Origin: Variimorphobacter saccharofermentans
Lineage (GTDB): Bacteria; Bacillota; Clostridia; Lachnospirales; Lachnospiraceae
Direction: 5' to 3'
Length of the DNA: 64,000 nt
Assembly (NCBI RefSeq): GCF_014174405.1
Contig: NZ_JACEGA010000001.1
Coordinates: 186,001 to 250,000, forward strand
Below, piece after piece: positions 43,339-52,073 of the stretch (its first letter is position 1; every line of letters starts with the position of its first letter). The notes beneath the pieces were generated by a model. The model worked only from the letters and a program-made list of their open reading frames with translations, did no database searches and was not told the DNA's origin. Position numbers and translations under genes: made by a program.

Positions 43339-44916
43339 ATGAGTATTATGTTAACATCACTTGACATCACCCCAATTATTATCACTGGGGTTGCTGTAAT
43401 CGCGGGACTGGCTCTCTTAACGGTTATTTTCCGTATGTGGAGAAAAGTGCCGCAGGACAAGGCAATGGTAGTAACCGGTATGAAGAAAAGGGTTATCACC
43501 GGTGGCGGTGGATTGGTAATTCCCATATTGGAGAGAACCGATACCATATCGCTTGGTAATATTCAGCTTAATATTAATACGTCACAGACCATGTCATCAC
43601 AGGGTGTTCCCATTGATGTGGTTGGTACCGCGGTAATTAAGGTCCGCAATACCCATGAAAGTATTTATGCTGCAATTGAGCAATTTACCGGTGCAAACGA
43701 AATGCAGATTCAGAAATCCATTTCAGATCAGGTTACCTTGATTTTGGAAGGTAAGCTTCGTGAAATCGTTGCATCCATGACGGTTGAGCAGATTTACAAT
43801 GACCGTGAGGCGTTCTCTGCTAAGGTTCAAGAGGTGGTAGGAACGAAGATTGGTGAGATGGGCCTCGAGCTGAAGGACTTCTCAATTAAGGATGTTAATG
43901 ATACCAATGGATATATTCGTGCTCTTGGTGCTAAGCAAATTGCTGAGAAGAAGAAGGATGCGGAAATTGCGCAGGCGATGGCACAAAAAGAAGAGTCCAT
44001 TAAGAAGTCAGAGGCTGCAAAAGAGGGTGAAAGAGCCCGTTTACAGGCAGAAACAGAAGTAAGCGCTGCTAAGAAAGCGAAGGAGGTTCAAGAAGCCGAA
44101 TACCGGATTGAGCAGGAATCAGCCAAGGCAAAAGCGGATGCAGCTTACGATATTCAAAAAAGCATTACCTTACAGGATGTAATTGCTGCTCAGATGGAAG
44201 CAGATATATTAAGACAGCAAAAGCAAAAAGAATTGCAAGAAGCACAGTTACAGGTTGAAATCGCCAGAGAGCAGAAGCAGATAGAGTTAGAGCAGCGTCG
44301 TGCTGAGAAGACAAGGGAAGAGTTAAAAACAAAGGTTGTTGAGCCTGCGAATGCAGAATTGGAGCAAAAAAAGGCAGCAGCTGAGGCAGAAAAATATACC
44401 AGAATTGCAGAGGCACAGGCAAGAGCAGAAGCAAAAAAAGCAGAAGCTGCAGCGGAGGCAGAAGCCATCAAGTTGAAGGCGAAAGCAGAAGCAGACGCCG
44501 AAGCAATCAGTGGTGAAGCGAAAGCGAAGGCAATCAGTGTTGTCGGTGTTGCAGAGGCAGAAGCGATCAAGGCAAAGGGCCTTGCAGAAGCAGAAGCGAT
44601 GGAGAAGAAGGCAGAAGCATACAAGAAATATACCGGTGCAGCAATGGCTGATAAATTAATTGAAAAGCTTCCTGAGATTGCAAAAGCAATTGCAGAGCCT
44701 CTTAGTCAGATATCGGATATTAAGATCTATGGAGGCGGCGTGGAAAGTGTTACGGATAACGTGCCTACCGTATTGGCAAAGGTATTCGAAACGGTGGAAA
44801 GCTCCGTTGGTATTGATATGAAGAGTATTGTAATGGCTGACAGTCTTGAAGCCAGAACGACTAAGAATGTGAATGTAACTGGCATGGGCGACAGTATTTC
44901 CAAGGAGCTAGAATAA
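43339..44916 (+). CDS. floT: flotillin-like SPFH protein
   Basis: 525 aa. N-terminal membrane segment (about 9-30), SPFH/Band 7 domain (about 35-200: VVTGMKKRVITGGGGLVIPILERTD, NTSQTMSSQGVPIDVVGTAVIKV), then a long Ala/Glu/Lys coiled coil (about 215-440) with AEAEA repeats. It matches YuaG/FloT of Bacillus, which gathers proteins in membrane microdomains. Co-transcribed with the NfeD gene. A terminator lies at 45021. Confidence 0.9.
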   Translation: MSIMLTSLDITPIIITGVAVIAGLALLTVIFRMWRKVPQDKAMVVTGMKKRVITGGGGLVIPILERTDTISLGNIQLNINTSQTMSSQGVPIDVVGTAVIKVRNTHESIYAAIEQFTGANEMQIQKSISDQVTLILEGKLREIVASMTVEQIYNDREAFSAKVQEVVGTKIGEMGLELKDFSIKDVNDTNGYIRALGAKQIAEKKKDAEIAQAMAQKEESIKKSEAAKEGERARLQAETEVSAAKKAKEVQEAEYRIEQESAKAKADAAYDIQKSITLQDVIAAQMEADILRQQKQKELQEAQLQVEIAREQKQIELEQRRAEKTREELKTKVVEPANAELEQKKAAAEAEKYTRIAEAQARAEAKKAEAAAEAEAIKLKAKAEADAEAISGEAKAKAISVVGVAEAEAIKAKGLAEAEAMEKKAEAYKKYTGAAMADKLIEKLPEIAKAIAEPLSQISDIKIYGGGVESVTDNVPTVLAKVFETVESSVGIDMKSIVMADSLEARTTKNVNVTGMGDSISKELE

Positions 44917-45020
44917 ACTACTAAGAGAATTTTGGGATCGCATATGCAATTGGTATAGAGTAAGTCTGAATCAAAAAGAAGCAGAGAAGAAGTATCAATT
45001 TGAACTGAGACAACAGAAAA

Positions 45021-45060
45021 GAAAAGAGAAACACAAGGGCAGGTATCTGCCCTTCTCTTA
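45021..45060 (+). terminator. intrinsic terminator after flotillin
   Basis: AAGAGAA..GGGCAG pairs with CTGCCC..TTCTCTT, with a four-base loop GTAT. Between here and 45250 no gene is seen. Confidence 0.8.
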
Positions 45061-45255
45061 TTGTATAGGAAATTTCTCTAAGTTATCCATATAATAAAAT
45101 TCTTAACTATAGAAAAATCGTAATGTGGACTTTCATCGTTTGTTAAACCAGTAATATTGTCGCTATATCCTAATATGTATTTATAAAGGGAAAGAATGCT
45201 CCGCTGTTTGGAAGTGACAGGCGGCGGCTTCACAGTCAATTTTGGAGAGATGGCA

Positions 45256-46359
45256 ATGAAAAGAATCATTTATTATGATTGGTTTGAGAAGGTTAGGAAC
45301 AATGGAAAAGTAGTAGGAGTGAAGATAAGTGAACTGGCAGCCGAAGAATTTCCGTATGATATTGAGATCATAGCGCAGAATTTATCCGTACCTTGGGCAA
45401 TTGCCATCAGAGATGAGTCCACAATCTATGTTACGGAACGCACTGGGAGTATTCGAATCATTGAAGACGGGGTGCTGCTTCCCCAACCTCTTATTACATT
45501 GGAGGCCCCCTTTACTCAGACTGGTGAGGGAGGATTATTGGGGATTGCTTTAGATCCGAATTTCATGGAAAATCATTACCTGTATGCCATGCATTCGTAT
45601 CGGGAGGGAGGCAGGAATTATAATCGCGTTATCCGATTGATCGTACAGAATCATGATGCAGAAATTGACAGCGTTATTATTGACCGAATACCGGGTGGAA
45701 TGTCTCATAATGGAGGTAGAATTAAGGTTGGACCGGATAATAAGCTCTATATAAGTACTGGAGATTCCGGCAATATGAACCTTTCCCAGGATAGCAACAG
45801 TTTGGCTGGGAAAATTCTAAGAATAGAGTTAGATGGAAGTATCCCTGAGGACAATCCGTTCCCTGGCTCTCCAGTTTATAGTCTGGGCTTTAGAAACCCT
45901 CAGGGACTAACCTGGGGACCTCAGAATATGTACGCAACAGAGCATGGGGCTTCTGCACATGATGAAATAAACCGAATACTACCAGGAGGAAATTATGGAT
46001 GGCCCATTGTCCAAGGAGAACAGGATACAGAGACTTCTGCTTTAATACCTCCGTTGGTTTCAAGTGGGGATAATACATGGGCACCTTCAGGAATCAGTTA
46101 TATTAATCAGGGGTCCTGGGAAGGGAAGCTTGCTGTTGCGACCCTAAGGGGGATGCAGCTACTGTTAATCTCATTGGATGATACAGGCACTGCAGTAACT
46201 AGAGTGGAATCATGGTTACCCAATGAATTTGGCCGGATTCGAGAAGTGGTTCAGGCTGAGGACGGATCAATATATATGACAACCAGCAATCGGGATGGTA
46301 GAGGAAATATCCTAGCAGGGGATGATAAGGTAATTCGTCTAATACCAAAAATTAAATAA
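45256..46359 (+). CDS. PQQ-dependent-type aldose sugar dehydrogenase family protein
   Basis: 367 aa from ATG 45256 (ATG 45250 possible), GGAGAG upstream. Six-bladed propeller: LSVPWAIAIRDESTIYVTERTG, GLLGIALDPNFMENHYLYAMHSYREGG, GGMSHNGGRIKVGPDNKLYISTGDSGN, FRNPQGLTWGPQNMYATEHG, GGNYGWP. These match YliI/GdhB-like enzymes including the catalytic His. Unlike most, it has no signal peptide, so a PQQ-linked outer role is doubtful in this anaerobe. Confidence 0.8.
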   Translation: MKRIIYYDWFEKVRNNGKVVGVKISELAAEEFPYDIEIIAQNLSVPWAIAIRDESTIYVTERTGSIRIIEDGVLLPQPLITLEAPFTQTGEGGLLGIALDPNFMENHYLYAMHSYREGGRNYNRVIRLIVQNHDAEIDSVIIDRIPGGMSHNGGRIKVGPDNKLYISTGDSGNMNLSQDSNSLAGKILRIELDGSIPEDNPFPGSPVYSLGFRNPQGLTWGPQNMYATEHGASAHDEINRILPGGNYGWPIVQGEQDTETSALIPPLVSSGDNTWAPSGISYINQGSWEGKLAVATLRGMQLLLISLDDTGTAVTRVESWLPNEFGRIREVVQAEDGSIYMTTSNRDGRGNILAGDDKVIRLIPKIK

Positions 46360-46565
46360 CCGTTTACTTCATTTTTCGTTCTAAGAAAATAATAATTTCA
46401 ACTGAATTGGAGAAATTAATACTTGTAATTTCCAGATATTATAGTATACTAATAATAGTAACTATTACTAAAATTGGTCAGATAAAAAAATCCAATGCTT
46501 ATCAGATGATTAATTGTAAGAGAACAAGTAAATGAAAAATGAAAAATGGAAAAGGAGAATGTGTT

Positions 46566-46940
46566 ATGCTATACGAAAAACTTTATCGTTGTGAAAAATG
46601 TGGAAACATTGTTGCCCTAGTGAAAGAAGGCGGCGGAACCTTGTCCTGTTGTGGTCAGGAGATGACCAAGATTAATGCCAATTCAACAGATGCGGCTCAA
46701 GAAAAGCATGTACCGGAAATCGTTAAGGAGAACGGAAAAATCAAGGTAACCATTGGCTCCGTATTACATCCTTCTTTACCGGAGCATTACATTGAATGGA
46801 TTGCACTGGTAACACCGGGCAAAATTGAACAGGTATATCTAGAGCCGGGTGAAGAACCCAGGGCGGAATTCGATGAAGTGGAATCCGGAACTATTTATGA
46901 GTATTGTAACCTGCATGGACTTTGGAAGAAGGACTTCTAA
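46566..46940 (+). CDS. desulfoferrodoxin (superoxide reductase)
   Basis: 124 aa from ATG 46566 with AAGGAG upstream. The N-terminal rubredoxin-like centre I has CEKCGNIV and SCCGQEM; the C-terminal centre II has KHVPEIV, HPSLPEHYIEWI and YCNLHGLW, supplying the four His and one Cys iron ligands. It reduces superoxide to hydrogen peroxide in the cytoplasm of anaerobes, drawing electrons from rubredoxin. Single gene. Confidence 0.95.
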   Translation: MLYEKLYRCEKCGNIVALVKEGGGTLSCCGQEMTKINANSTDAAQEKHVPEIVKENGKIKVTIGSVLHPSLPEHYIEWIALVTPGKIEQVYLEPGEEPRAEFDEVESGTIYEYCNLHGLWKKDF

Positions 46941-47063
46941 ACATAAAAAGGCCATATTAATCTAACAGCTTGAGTATTTACAGTACTGTGCAATTGAATA
47001 TAAACATGGATATTAGAACATTCGAGGAATTTGACATTGACGAAATCAGAATGATATCACTAT

Positions 47064-47079
47064 AATGTATATACAAGTT
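47064..47079 (+). promoter_or_regulatory. AraR-like operator upstream of araR
   Basis: AATGTATATACAAGTT resembles the Bacillus AraR box (ATTTGTACGTACAAAT) and lies 74 bp before the araR ATG, which suggests autoregulation. Confidence 0.6.
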
Positions 47080-47152
47080 GTGTAATCATAGGTATCCTTC
47101 ACCTGGGTACTATATTACTTAAAATACCACACTGTTGATGAGAGGTAATGGA

Positions 47153-48244
47153 ATGGCCAAGAACGAACTGTCAAAATACCAGGAAATTAGTAAATGGATA
47201 AAAGAAAATATTAAGAATGGTACCTTTACAATAGGGAGTAAGATACCTTCAGAGAATGAGATTGCTAATCAATTTGGATTTAGCAGGCAGACAGTTCGCC
47301 AGGCGATAGGTAATCTGGCAGCAGAAGGGGTTCTTGTGAGAGAACAGGGAAGCGGAACCTTTGTGAATGATCCGGGTATGAAGGTGAAGACGGAAAATAC
47401 CATGAGGGTCGGTGTGATCACAACTTATTTAAACGATTATATTTTTCCAAATATCATACATGGGATGGAGAATGTACTGACAAATGCGGGTTATACCTTA
47501 ACTTTGGGAATTACGTATAACAAACCAGCAAATGAGGAACAATGTATTCAGAATATTCTTCAAAACGGAGTGGATGGTTTTATTATTGAAGGAACAAAGA
47601 CCTCCTTACCCAATGCCAATCGGGTGTTATATGAAAAAATAAGGGAGTTGCAGATACCGGTTGTCTTTATAAATGGATACTATAGTGATTATGGCGCTTC
47701 CCATATTGTTATGGATGATGTGAAGGCGGGTGAAATACTTACTAATTTATTGCTGGAACAGGGCCATACTAAAATCGGTGGTATCTTTAAATCCGATGAT
47801 ATTCAAGGGGTAAAGCGTTATGAAGGAGTGATCTCCACCATTAAGAAGAACGGTTTATCCATACGGGATGAATCAATCATATGGTATACCACTGAGGATA
47901 AGCAGTATCTCTTTGGCGGTGGTATGGATAAGATACTGCTGGAGCGTCTAAAGGATGTCACAGCAATCATCTGCTATAACGATCAGGTTGCTGCGGATCT
48001 CATATCTCTGCTTAATAAGAATAACCTGACAGTTCCCAGGGATATATCCATAGCAAGCTTTGATAATTCATTTCTTGCGGAGGAACAGGTATACAATTTA
48101 ACATCAATTGAATATCCAGCCAGAGAAGTGGGGGAAAAGGCGGCGGAAGTATTACTGCGCTGTATCAATAACCCTAAACTGATTGAGAAAATAAAGCTGG
48201 AACCCCAGCTGATCACCCGTAAATCAATTCTTAAACTAAATTAA
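47153..48244 (+). CDS. araR: AraR, arabinose-responsive repressor (GntR/LacI chimera)
   Basis: 363 aa from ATG 47153. GntR winged helix at the N-terminus (YQEISKWIKENIKNGTFTIGSKIPSENEIANQFGFSRQTVRQAIGNL) joined to a LacI-type sugar-binding core (VGVITTYLNDYIFPNIIHGMENVL, GVDGFIIEGTKT, IICYNDQVAADLISLLNK). This fusion is typical of AraR. It releases DNA on binding L-arabinose. Next to araB and araA, with AraR-like boxes in both promoter regions. Confidence 0.9.
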   Translation: MAKNELSKYQEISKWIKENIKNGTFTIGSKIPSENEIANQFGFSRQTVRQAIGNLAAEGVLVREQGSGTFVNDPGMKVKTENTMRVGVITTYLNDYIFPNIIHGMENVLTNAGYTLTLGITYNKPANEEQCIQNILQNGVDGFIIEGTKTSLPNANRVLYEKIRELQIPVVFINGYYSDYGASHIVMDDVKAGEILTNLLLEQGHTKIGGIFKSDDIQGVKRYEGVISTIKKNGLSIRDESIIWYTTEDKQYLFGGGMDKILLERLKDVTAIICYNDQVAADLISLLNKNNLTVPRDISIASFDNSFLAEEQVYNLTSIEYPAREVGEKAAEVLLRCINNPKLIEKIKLEPQLITRKSILKLN

Positions 48245-48270
48245 TTTTTGCATTTCCGAGTAAACTTTAT

Positions 48271-48310
48271 AGCAGGGGTGATAAACGTTAGTTTCATCCC
48301 TGCTATTCTT
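48271..48310 (+). terminator. terminator after araR
   Basis: AGCAGGGGTGA and TCATCCCTGCT pair around 12 bases, followed by ATTCTTAT. Confidence 0.7.
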
Positions 48311-48365
48311 ATGTATTCTATCGTAAAGATCTGATTCCAGGAAAATTGTCTACAATATTATACCA

Positions 48366-48515
48366 ACATGTACATACAAGTTTGATATGAAATCTGGCAA
48401 TTAATGAAAACTTCTATTGCTAGAACAGTCAGAATATTAATATCATTATCTGCGATAGAATCATATTGAAATTTGTACAAACCTATGATAGTATGGAGAT
48501 AGATGTACGGACAAC
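48366..48515 (+). promoter_or_regulatory. three AraR-like operators upstream of araB
   Basis: ACATGTACATACAAGT (48366-48381), AAATTTGTACAAACCT (48468-48483) and AGATGTACGGACAACT (48500-48515) share the TGTACnnACA core with the site before araR. The second lies over a possible promoter (TTGAAA 48465-48470, 17-bp spacer, TAGTAT 48488-48493). Spacing of sites would allow looping. Direct reading of the sites; binding is inferred. Confidence 0.65.
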
Positions 48516-48624
48516 TATAAAGTGAGAATTGTTCAGCTGATTAATGTCGGAACAATGCTTTTTAGATGTCAGAAACTCGAACTGTTATATGGAACATAAA
48601 AATATAATAATTTAGGAGGATACT

Positions 48625-50289
48625 ATGTCAAAATATTCAATTGGTGTGGACTTTGGTACATTATCCGGTCGAGCACTTTTAGTAAATGTTGAGACCGGGG
48701 AGGAATTAGCATCTTCAGTATTTGATTATCCCCATGCAGTCATGGATGAGACACTTCCCAGTGGAAAGAAATTGGGACCTGACTGGGCGCTTGAGCATCC
48801 GCAGGATTATCTGGATGTTTTTGCGCATACCATTCCAGCCGTGTTAAAGGAATCCGGTGTATCTCCGGAGGATGTAATCGGTGTTGGAATTGACTTTACG
48901 GCATGTACCTTACTTCCGGTTAAGGCAGACGGAACTCCGCTATGTTTCCTTGATCAATATAAGGATGAACCCCATGCGTATATTAAGCTCTGGAAGCATC
49001 ATGCGGCACAGGATAAAGCGAATAAGCTGAATGAGATAGCGGAAAAGACAAACCAGGATTGGCTTGCCCGCTATGGCGGTAAGATTTCCTCTGAATGGGC
49101 ATTCCCTAAGGTATGGCAGGTGCTTGACGAAGCTCCCCAGGTGTATGAGGATGCTGACTTTTTTATCGAAGCAGCAGATTGGGTAATCTGGCAACTGACC
49201 GGTACACAGACCAGGAACTCCTGTACTGCAGGTTATAAAGCAATGTGGCATAAGCAGAAGGGTTATCCGGATAAGAGCTTCTTTAAAGCATTGGATCCTA
49301 GACTAGAGAATGTTATAGAAGATAAGTTTAACTGCCCTATTTCACCATTAGGTGCCAAAGCGGGTGAGATTACAGAAGAGGCAGCAAAGCTTACCGGATT
49401 AAAGGTTGGAACAGCGGTTGCGGTTGCGAATGTTGACGCTCACGTTACGGTTCCCGCTGTAGCAATTGATGGACCTGGAAAGATGCTTGCGATTATGGGA
49501 ACCTCCACCTGTCATGTATTATTGGGAACAGAAGAGCATACAGTTCCCGGTATGTGTGGTGTTGTAGAAGACGGAATTTGTCCTGGTTTCTTTGGATATG
49601 AAGCAGGACAATCCTGTGTTGGTGATCATTTTGCATGGTTTGTTGAGAATTGTGTACCCCCTCAGTATTATGAGGAAGCAAAGGCAGAAGGTTTGAATAT
49701 TCATCAATACCTGACCAAGAAAGCGGAAAAGCTTAAGGTAGGACAGAGCGGACTTGTAGCTCTGGATTGGTGGAATGGTAACCGTTCCGTACTGGTGGAT
49801 GTGGATTTGACTGGTTTGATGCTGGGTATGACACTTCAGACCAAACCGGAAGAGATGTATCGTGCTCTCATCGAAGCAACCGCATATGGAACCCGTAAAA
49901 TTATTGAAACCTTCCGTGCGAACGGAGTACCGGTTAATGAGTTTTACGCTTCTGGTGGTATTTCACAGAAAAACCCTATGGCAATGCAGATTTATGCTGA
50001 TATTATCCAGATACCGATTCGAATCGGAGGAACATCACAGGGACCGGCTCTTGGTAGTGCAATCTTCGGTGCAGTTGCTGCCGGAGCAAAGCAAGGCGGA
50101 TATGATGATGTATTCCAGGCAGCTAAGAAGATGGGTAAGGTACGTGATACCGTTTATTATCCAATTCCGGAAAATGCTGCAGTATATGATAAGCTTTATG
50201 AAGAATACACCATACTCCATGATTACTTTGGACGTGGTGCAAACGATGTTATGAAGCGCTTAAAGGAAATTAAGAAACAGCAGAGCTAG
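48625..50289 (+). CDS. araB: ribulokinase
   Basis: 554 aa; TAGGAGG before the ATG. FGGY kinase fold: N-terminal phosphate loop [24 protein letters not shown], the phosphate-binding MGTSTCH, and the C-terminal [14 protein letters not shown] and [19 protein letters not shown]. It phosphorylates L-ribulose to L-ribulose 5-phosphate. The first structural gene of the arabinose operon, 123 bp upstream of araA. Confidence 0.95.
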   Translation: MSKYSIGVDFGTLSGRALLVNVETGEELASSVFDYPHAVMDETLPSGKKLGPDWALEHPQDYLDVFAHTIPAVLKESGVSPEDVIGVGIDFTACTLLPVKADGTPLCFLDQYKDEPHAYIKLWKHHAAQDKANKLNEIAEKTNQDWLARYGGKISSEWAFPKVWQVLDEAPQVYEDADFFIEAADWVIWQLTGTQTRNSCTAGYKAMWHKQKGYPDKSFFKALDPRLENVIEDKFNCPISPLGAKAGEITEEAAKLTGLKVGTAVAVANVDAHVTVPAVAIDGPGKMLAIMGTSTCHVLLGTEEHTVPGMCGVVEDGICPGFFGYEAGQSCVGDHFAWFVENCVPPQYYEEAKAEGLNIHQYLTKKAEKLKVGQSGLVALDWWNGNRSVLVDVDLTGLMLGMTLQTKPEEMYRALIEATAYGTRKIIETFRANGVPVNEFYASGGISQKNPMAMQIYADIIQIPIRIGGTSQGPALGSAIFGAVAAGAKQGGYDDVFQAAKKMGKVRDTVYYPIPENAAVYDKLYEEYTILHDYFGRGANDVMKRLKEIKKQQS

Positions 50290-50412
50290 AATATAAGGTC
50301 ATATAAAATAAGTAACACGATACGGTTATGAATATTTCGTTTTGAGGAAAACAACTATTATATATGTATACGGCTACCAGCCAGTATGCATAACAAAAAA
50401 GGAGAGATTGCC

Positions 50413-51891
50413 ATGTCAACAATGAAACGTTATGAATTTTGGTTTATCACAGGCTCTCAGCATCTTTATGGTCCTGAGACATTAAAGCAGGTAGCGGAGC
50501 ATTCCCAGATAATTGCAAAAGGCTTTGATGCATCCAGTTTACTTCCCTGTTCCGTAGTCTACAAACCTGTGGTAACTACACCGGATCAGATTACACAGAT
50601 CGTGAAGGAAGCAAACTATGACGACAAGTGCGCCGGAATTATTACCTGGATGCATACCTTCTCCCCATCCAAGATGTGGATCAATGGTTTTGAATTATTA
50701 CAAAAGCCTTATTGTCATCTTCATACACAGTTTAACCGTCAAATTCCCAATGAAGGAATTGATATGGACTTTATGAACCTGAATCAGTCTGCACATGGTG
50801 ACAGAGAGCATGGTTTTATTGGAACTAGACTTCGTATGCCTCGTAAGGTCGTAGCAGGCTATTGGGAGGATGAGGATGTTCAGGCGAAGATCGGAAGTTG
50901 GATGAGAACCGCAGTAGGTGTTATGGTAAGTAAGAACCTGAAGGTTATGAGATTTGGCGATAATATGCGTCAGGTGGCCGTAACGGAAGGTGATAAGGTT
51001 GAGGCTCAGAAGAAGTTCGGCTGGCAGGTAAATACAATGGCAGTTGGTGATCTTGTAAAGGAAATCAATGCCGTAACAGATGCACAGGTAGATGCCCTGA
51101 TAAAGGAATATCAAGAGAAGTATATCATGAATACGGATAATCTCGATGCTGTACGTTATCAGGCAAAGGAAGAGATTGCAATTAAGAAAATGCTGGATGA
51201 AGCTGGTTGTGGAGCATATACGAATACCTTTGAAGACTTATATGGAATGGAACAGCTACCAGGTCTGGCTAGCCAGAGATTAATGGAAGCCGGATATGGA
51301 TACGGTGGTGAAGGTGACTGGAAAGTATCCGCTTTAACCCATATTATGAAACAGATGTCCGAAGGACTAGAGGGCGGCACCGCCTTTATGGAAGACTATA
51401 CCTATGATTTAACAAAGGGCAATGAGTTATCTCTTGGAGCACATATGCTTGAGGTATGTCCTACCCTTGCTGCAGATAAGCCGAGAATTGAGGTTCATCC
51501 TCTTGGAATCGGTGGTAAGAGTGATCCTGCTCGTTTGGTATTTGAAGGTCATCCAGGAAAAGCAATTGTAGTATCCTTAGTTGATATGGGTGGTCGTTTC
51601 CGTATGATTGTTCAGGACGTTGAGGCTGTGAAACCGATCTATGAGATGCCGAATCTTCCAGTAGCACGTGTTATGTGGAAGGCATTCCCTGATCTGAAGA
51701 CCGGAGCAGAGTGCTGGATCTTAGCGGGTGGAGCACATCATACCGTATTCAGTTACACTGTGACTGCAGAGCAGATGCAGGATTTTGCTGAGATTATGGA
51801 TATCGAGTTTGTTCATATTACAAAAGACACTACTGTAGAAGGCTTAAAGCAATTACTGTTCCTTCAGGATATTGCATGGAAGCTGAAATAA
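50413..51891 (+). CDS. araA: L-arabinose isomerase
   Basis: 492 aa from ATG 50413 (AAAGGAG upstream). The family pattern is clear: YEFWFITGSQHLYGPETLKQV, CAGIITWMHTFSPSKMWI, HLHTQFNRQIPN, GYGYGGEGDWKVSALTHIMK, and GAHMLEVCPTLA with HPLGIGGKSDP. It converts L-arabinose to L-ribulose. araD (epimerase) is not in the window and must lie elsewhere if the pathway is complete. Confidence 0.96.
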   Translation: MSTMKRYEFWFITGSQHLYGPETLKQVAEHSQIIAKGFDASSLLPCSVVYKPVVTTPDQITQIVKEANYDDKCAGIITWMHTFSPSKMWINGFELLQKPYCHLHTQFNRQIPNEGIDMDFMNLNQSAHGDREHGFIGTRLRMPRKVVAGYWEDEDVQAKIGSWMRTAVGVMVSKNLKVMRFGDNMRQVAVTEGDKVEAQKKFGWQVNTMAVGDLVKEINAVTDAQVDALIKEYQEKYIMNTDNLDAVRYQAKEEIAIKKMLDEAGCGAYTNTFEDLYGMEQLPGLASQRLMEAGYGYGGEGDWKVSALTHIMKQMSEGLEGGTAFMEDYTYDLTKGNELSLGAHMLEVCPTLAADKPRIEVHPLGIGGKSDPARLVFEGHPGKAIVVSLVDMGGRFRMIVQDVEAVKPIYEMPNLPVARVMWKAFPDLKTGAECWILAGGAHHTVFSYTVTAEQMQDFAEIMDIEFVHITKDTTVEGLKQLLFLQDIAWKLK

Positions 51892-51927
51892 GTGAAGTCT
51901 ATGTAATAAATATTAATAATAAATAAT

Positions 51928-51996
51928 GGGCTGCTGCAAATGAACTATGGGGAGTGATAAGTTACCTCATCCTGCAAGCTTCATTTGCAACAGCCC
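51928..51996. terminator. bidirectional palindrome after araA
   Basis: GGGCTGCTGCAAATGAA and TTCATTTGCAACAGCCC pair over 17 bp with one bulge. It lies between convergent genes and resembles the palindrome at 26088-26208 (GCTGCTxCAAA..TTTGxAACAGC), a dispersed hairpin family. Confidence 0.7.
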
Positions 51997-52073
51997 TATT
52001 CTTATAATAATTTAAATATAATTCGTTCCATCAATATTGCGAATAGTAATAATTCTGTATCAATTAGATTTTC

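Noticed and set aside
44165-44624. Long open frames on the minus strand within the flotillin coiled coil (Ala/Ser-rich)
   Set aside because: They are mirror frames of the Ala/Glu/Lys repeat region; there is no ribosome site, and the flotillin frame is clearly the real one.
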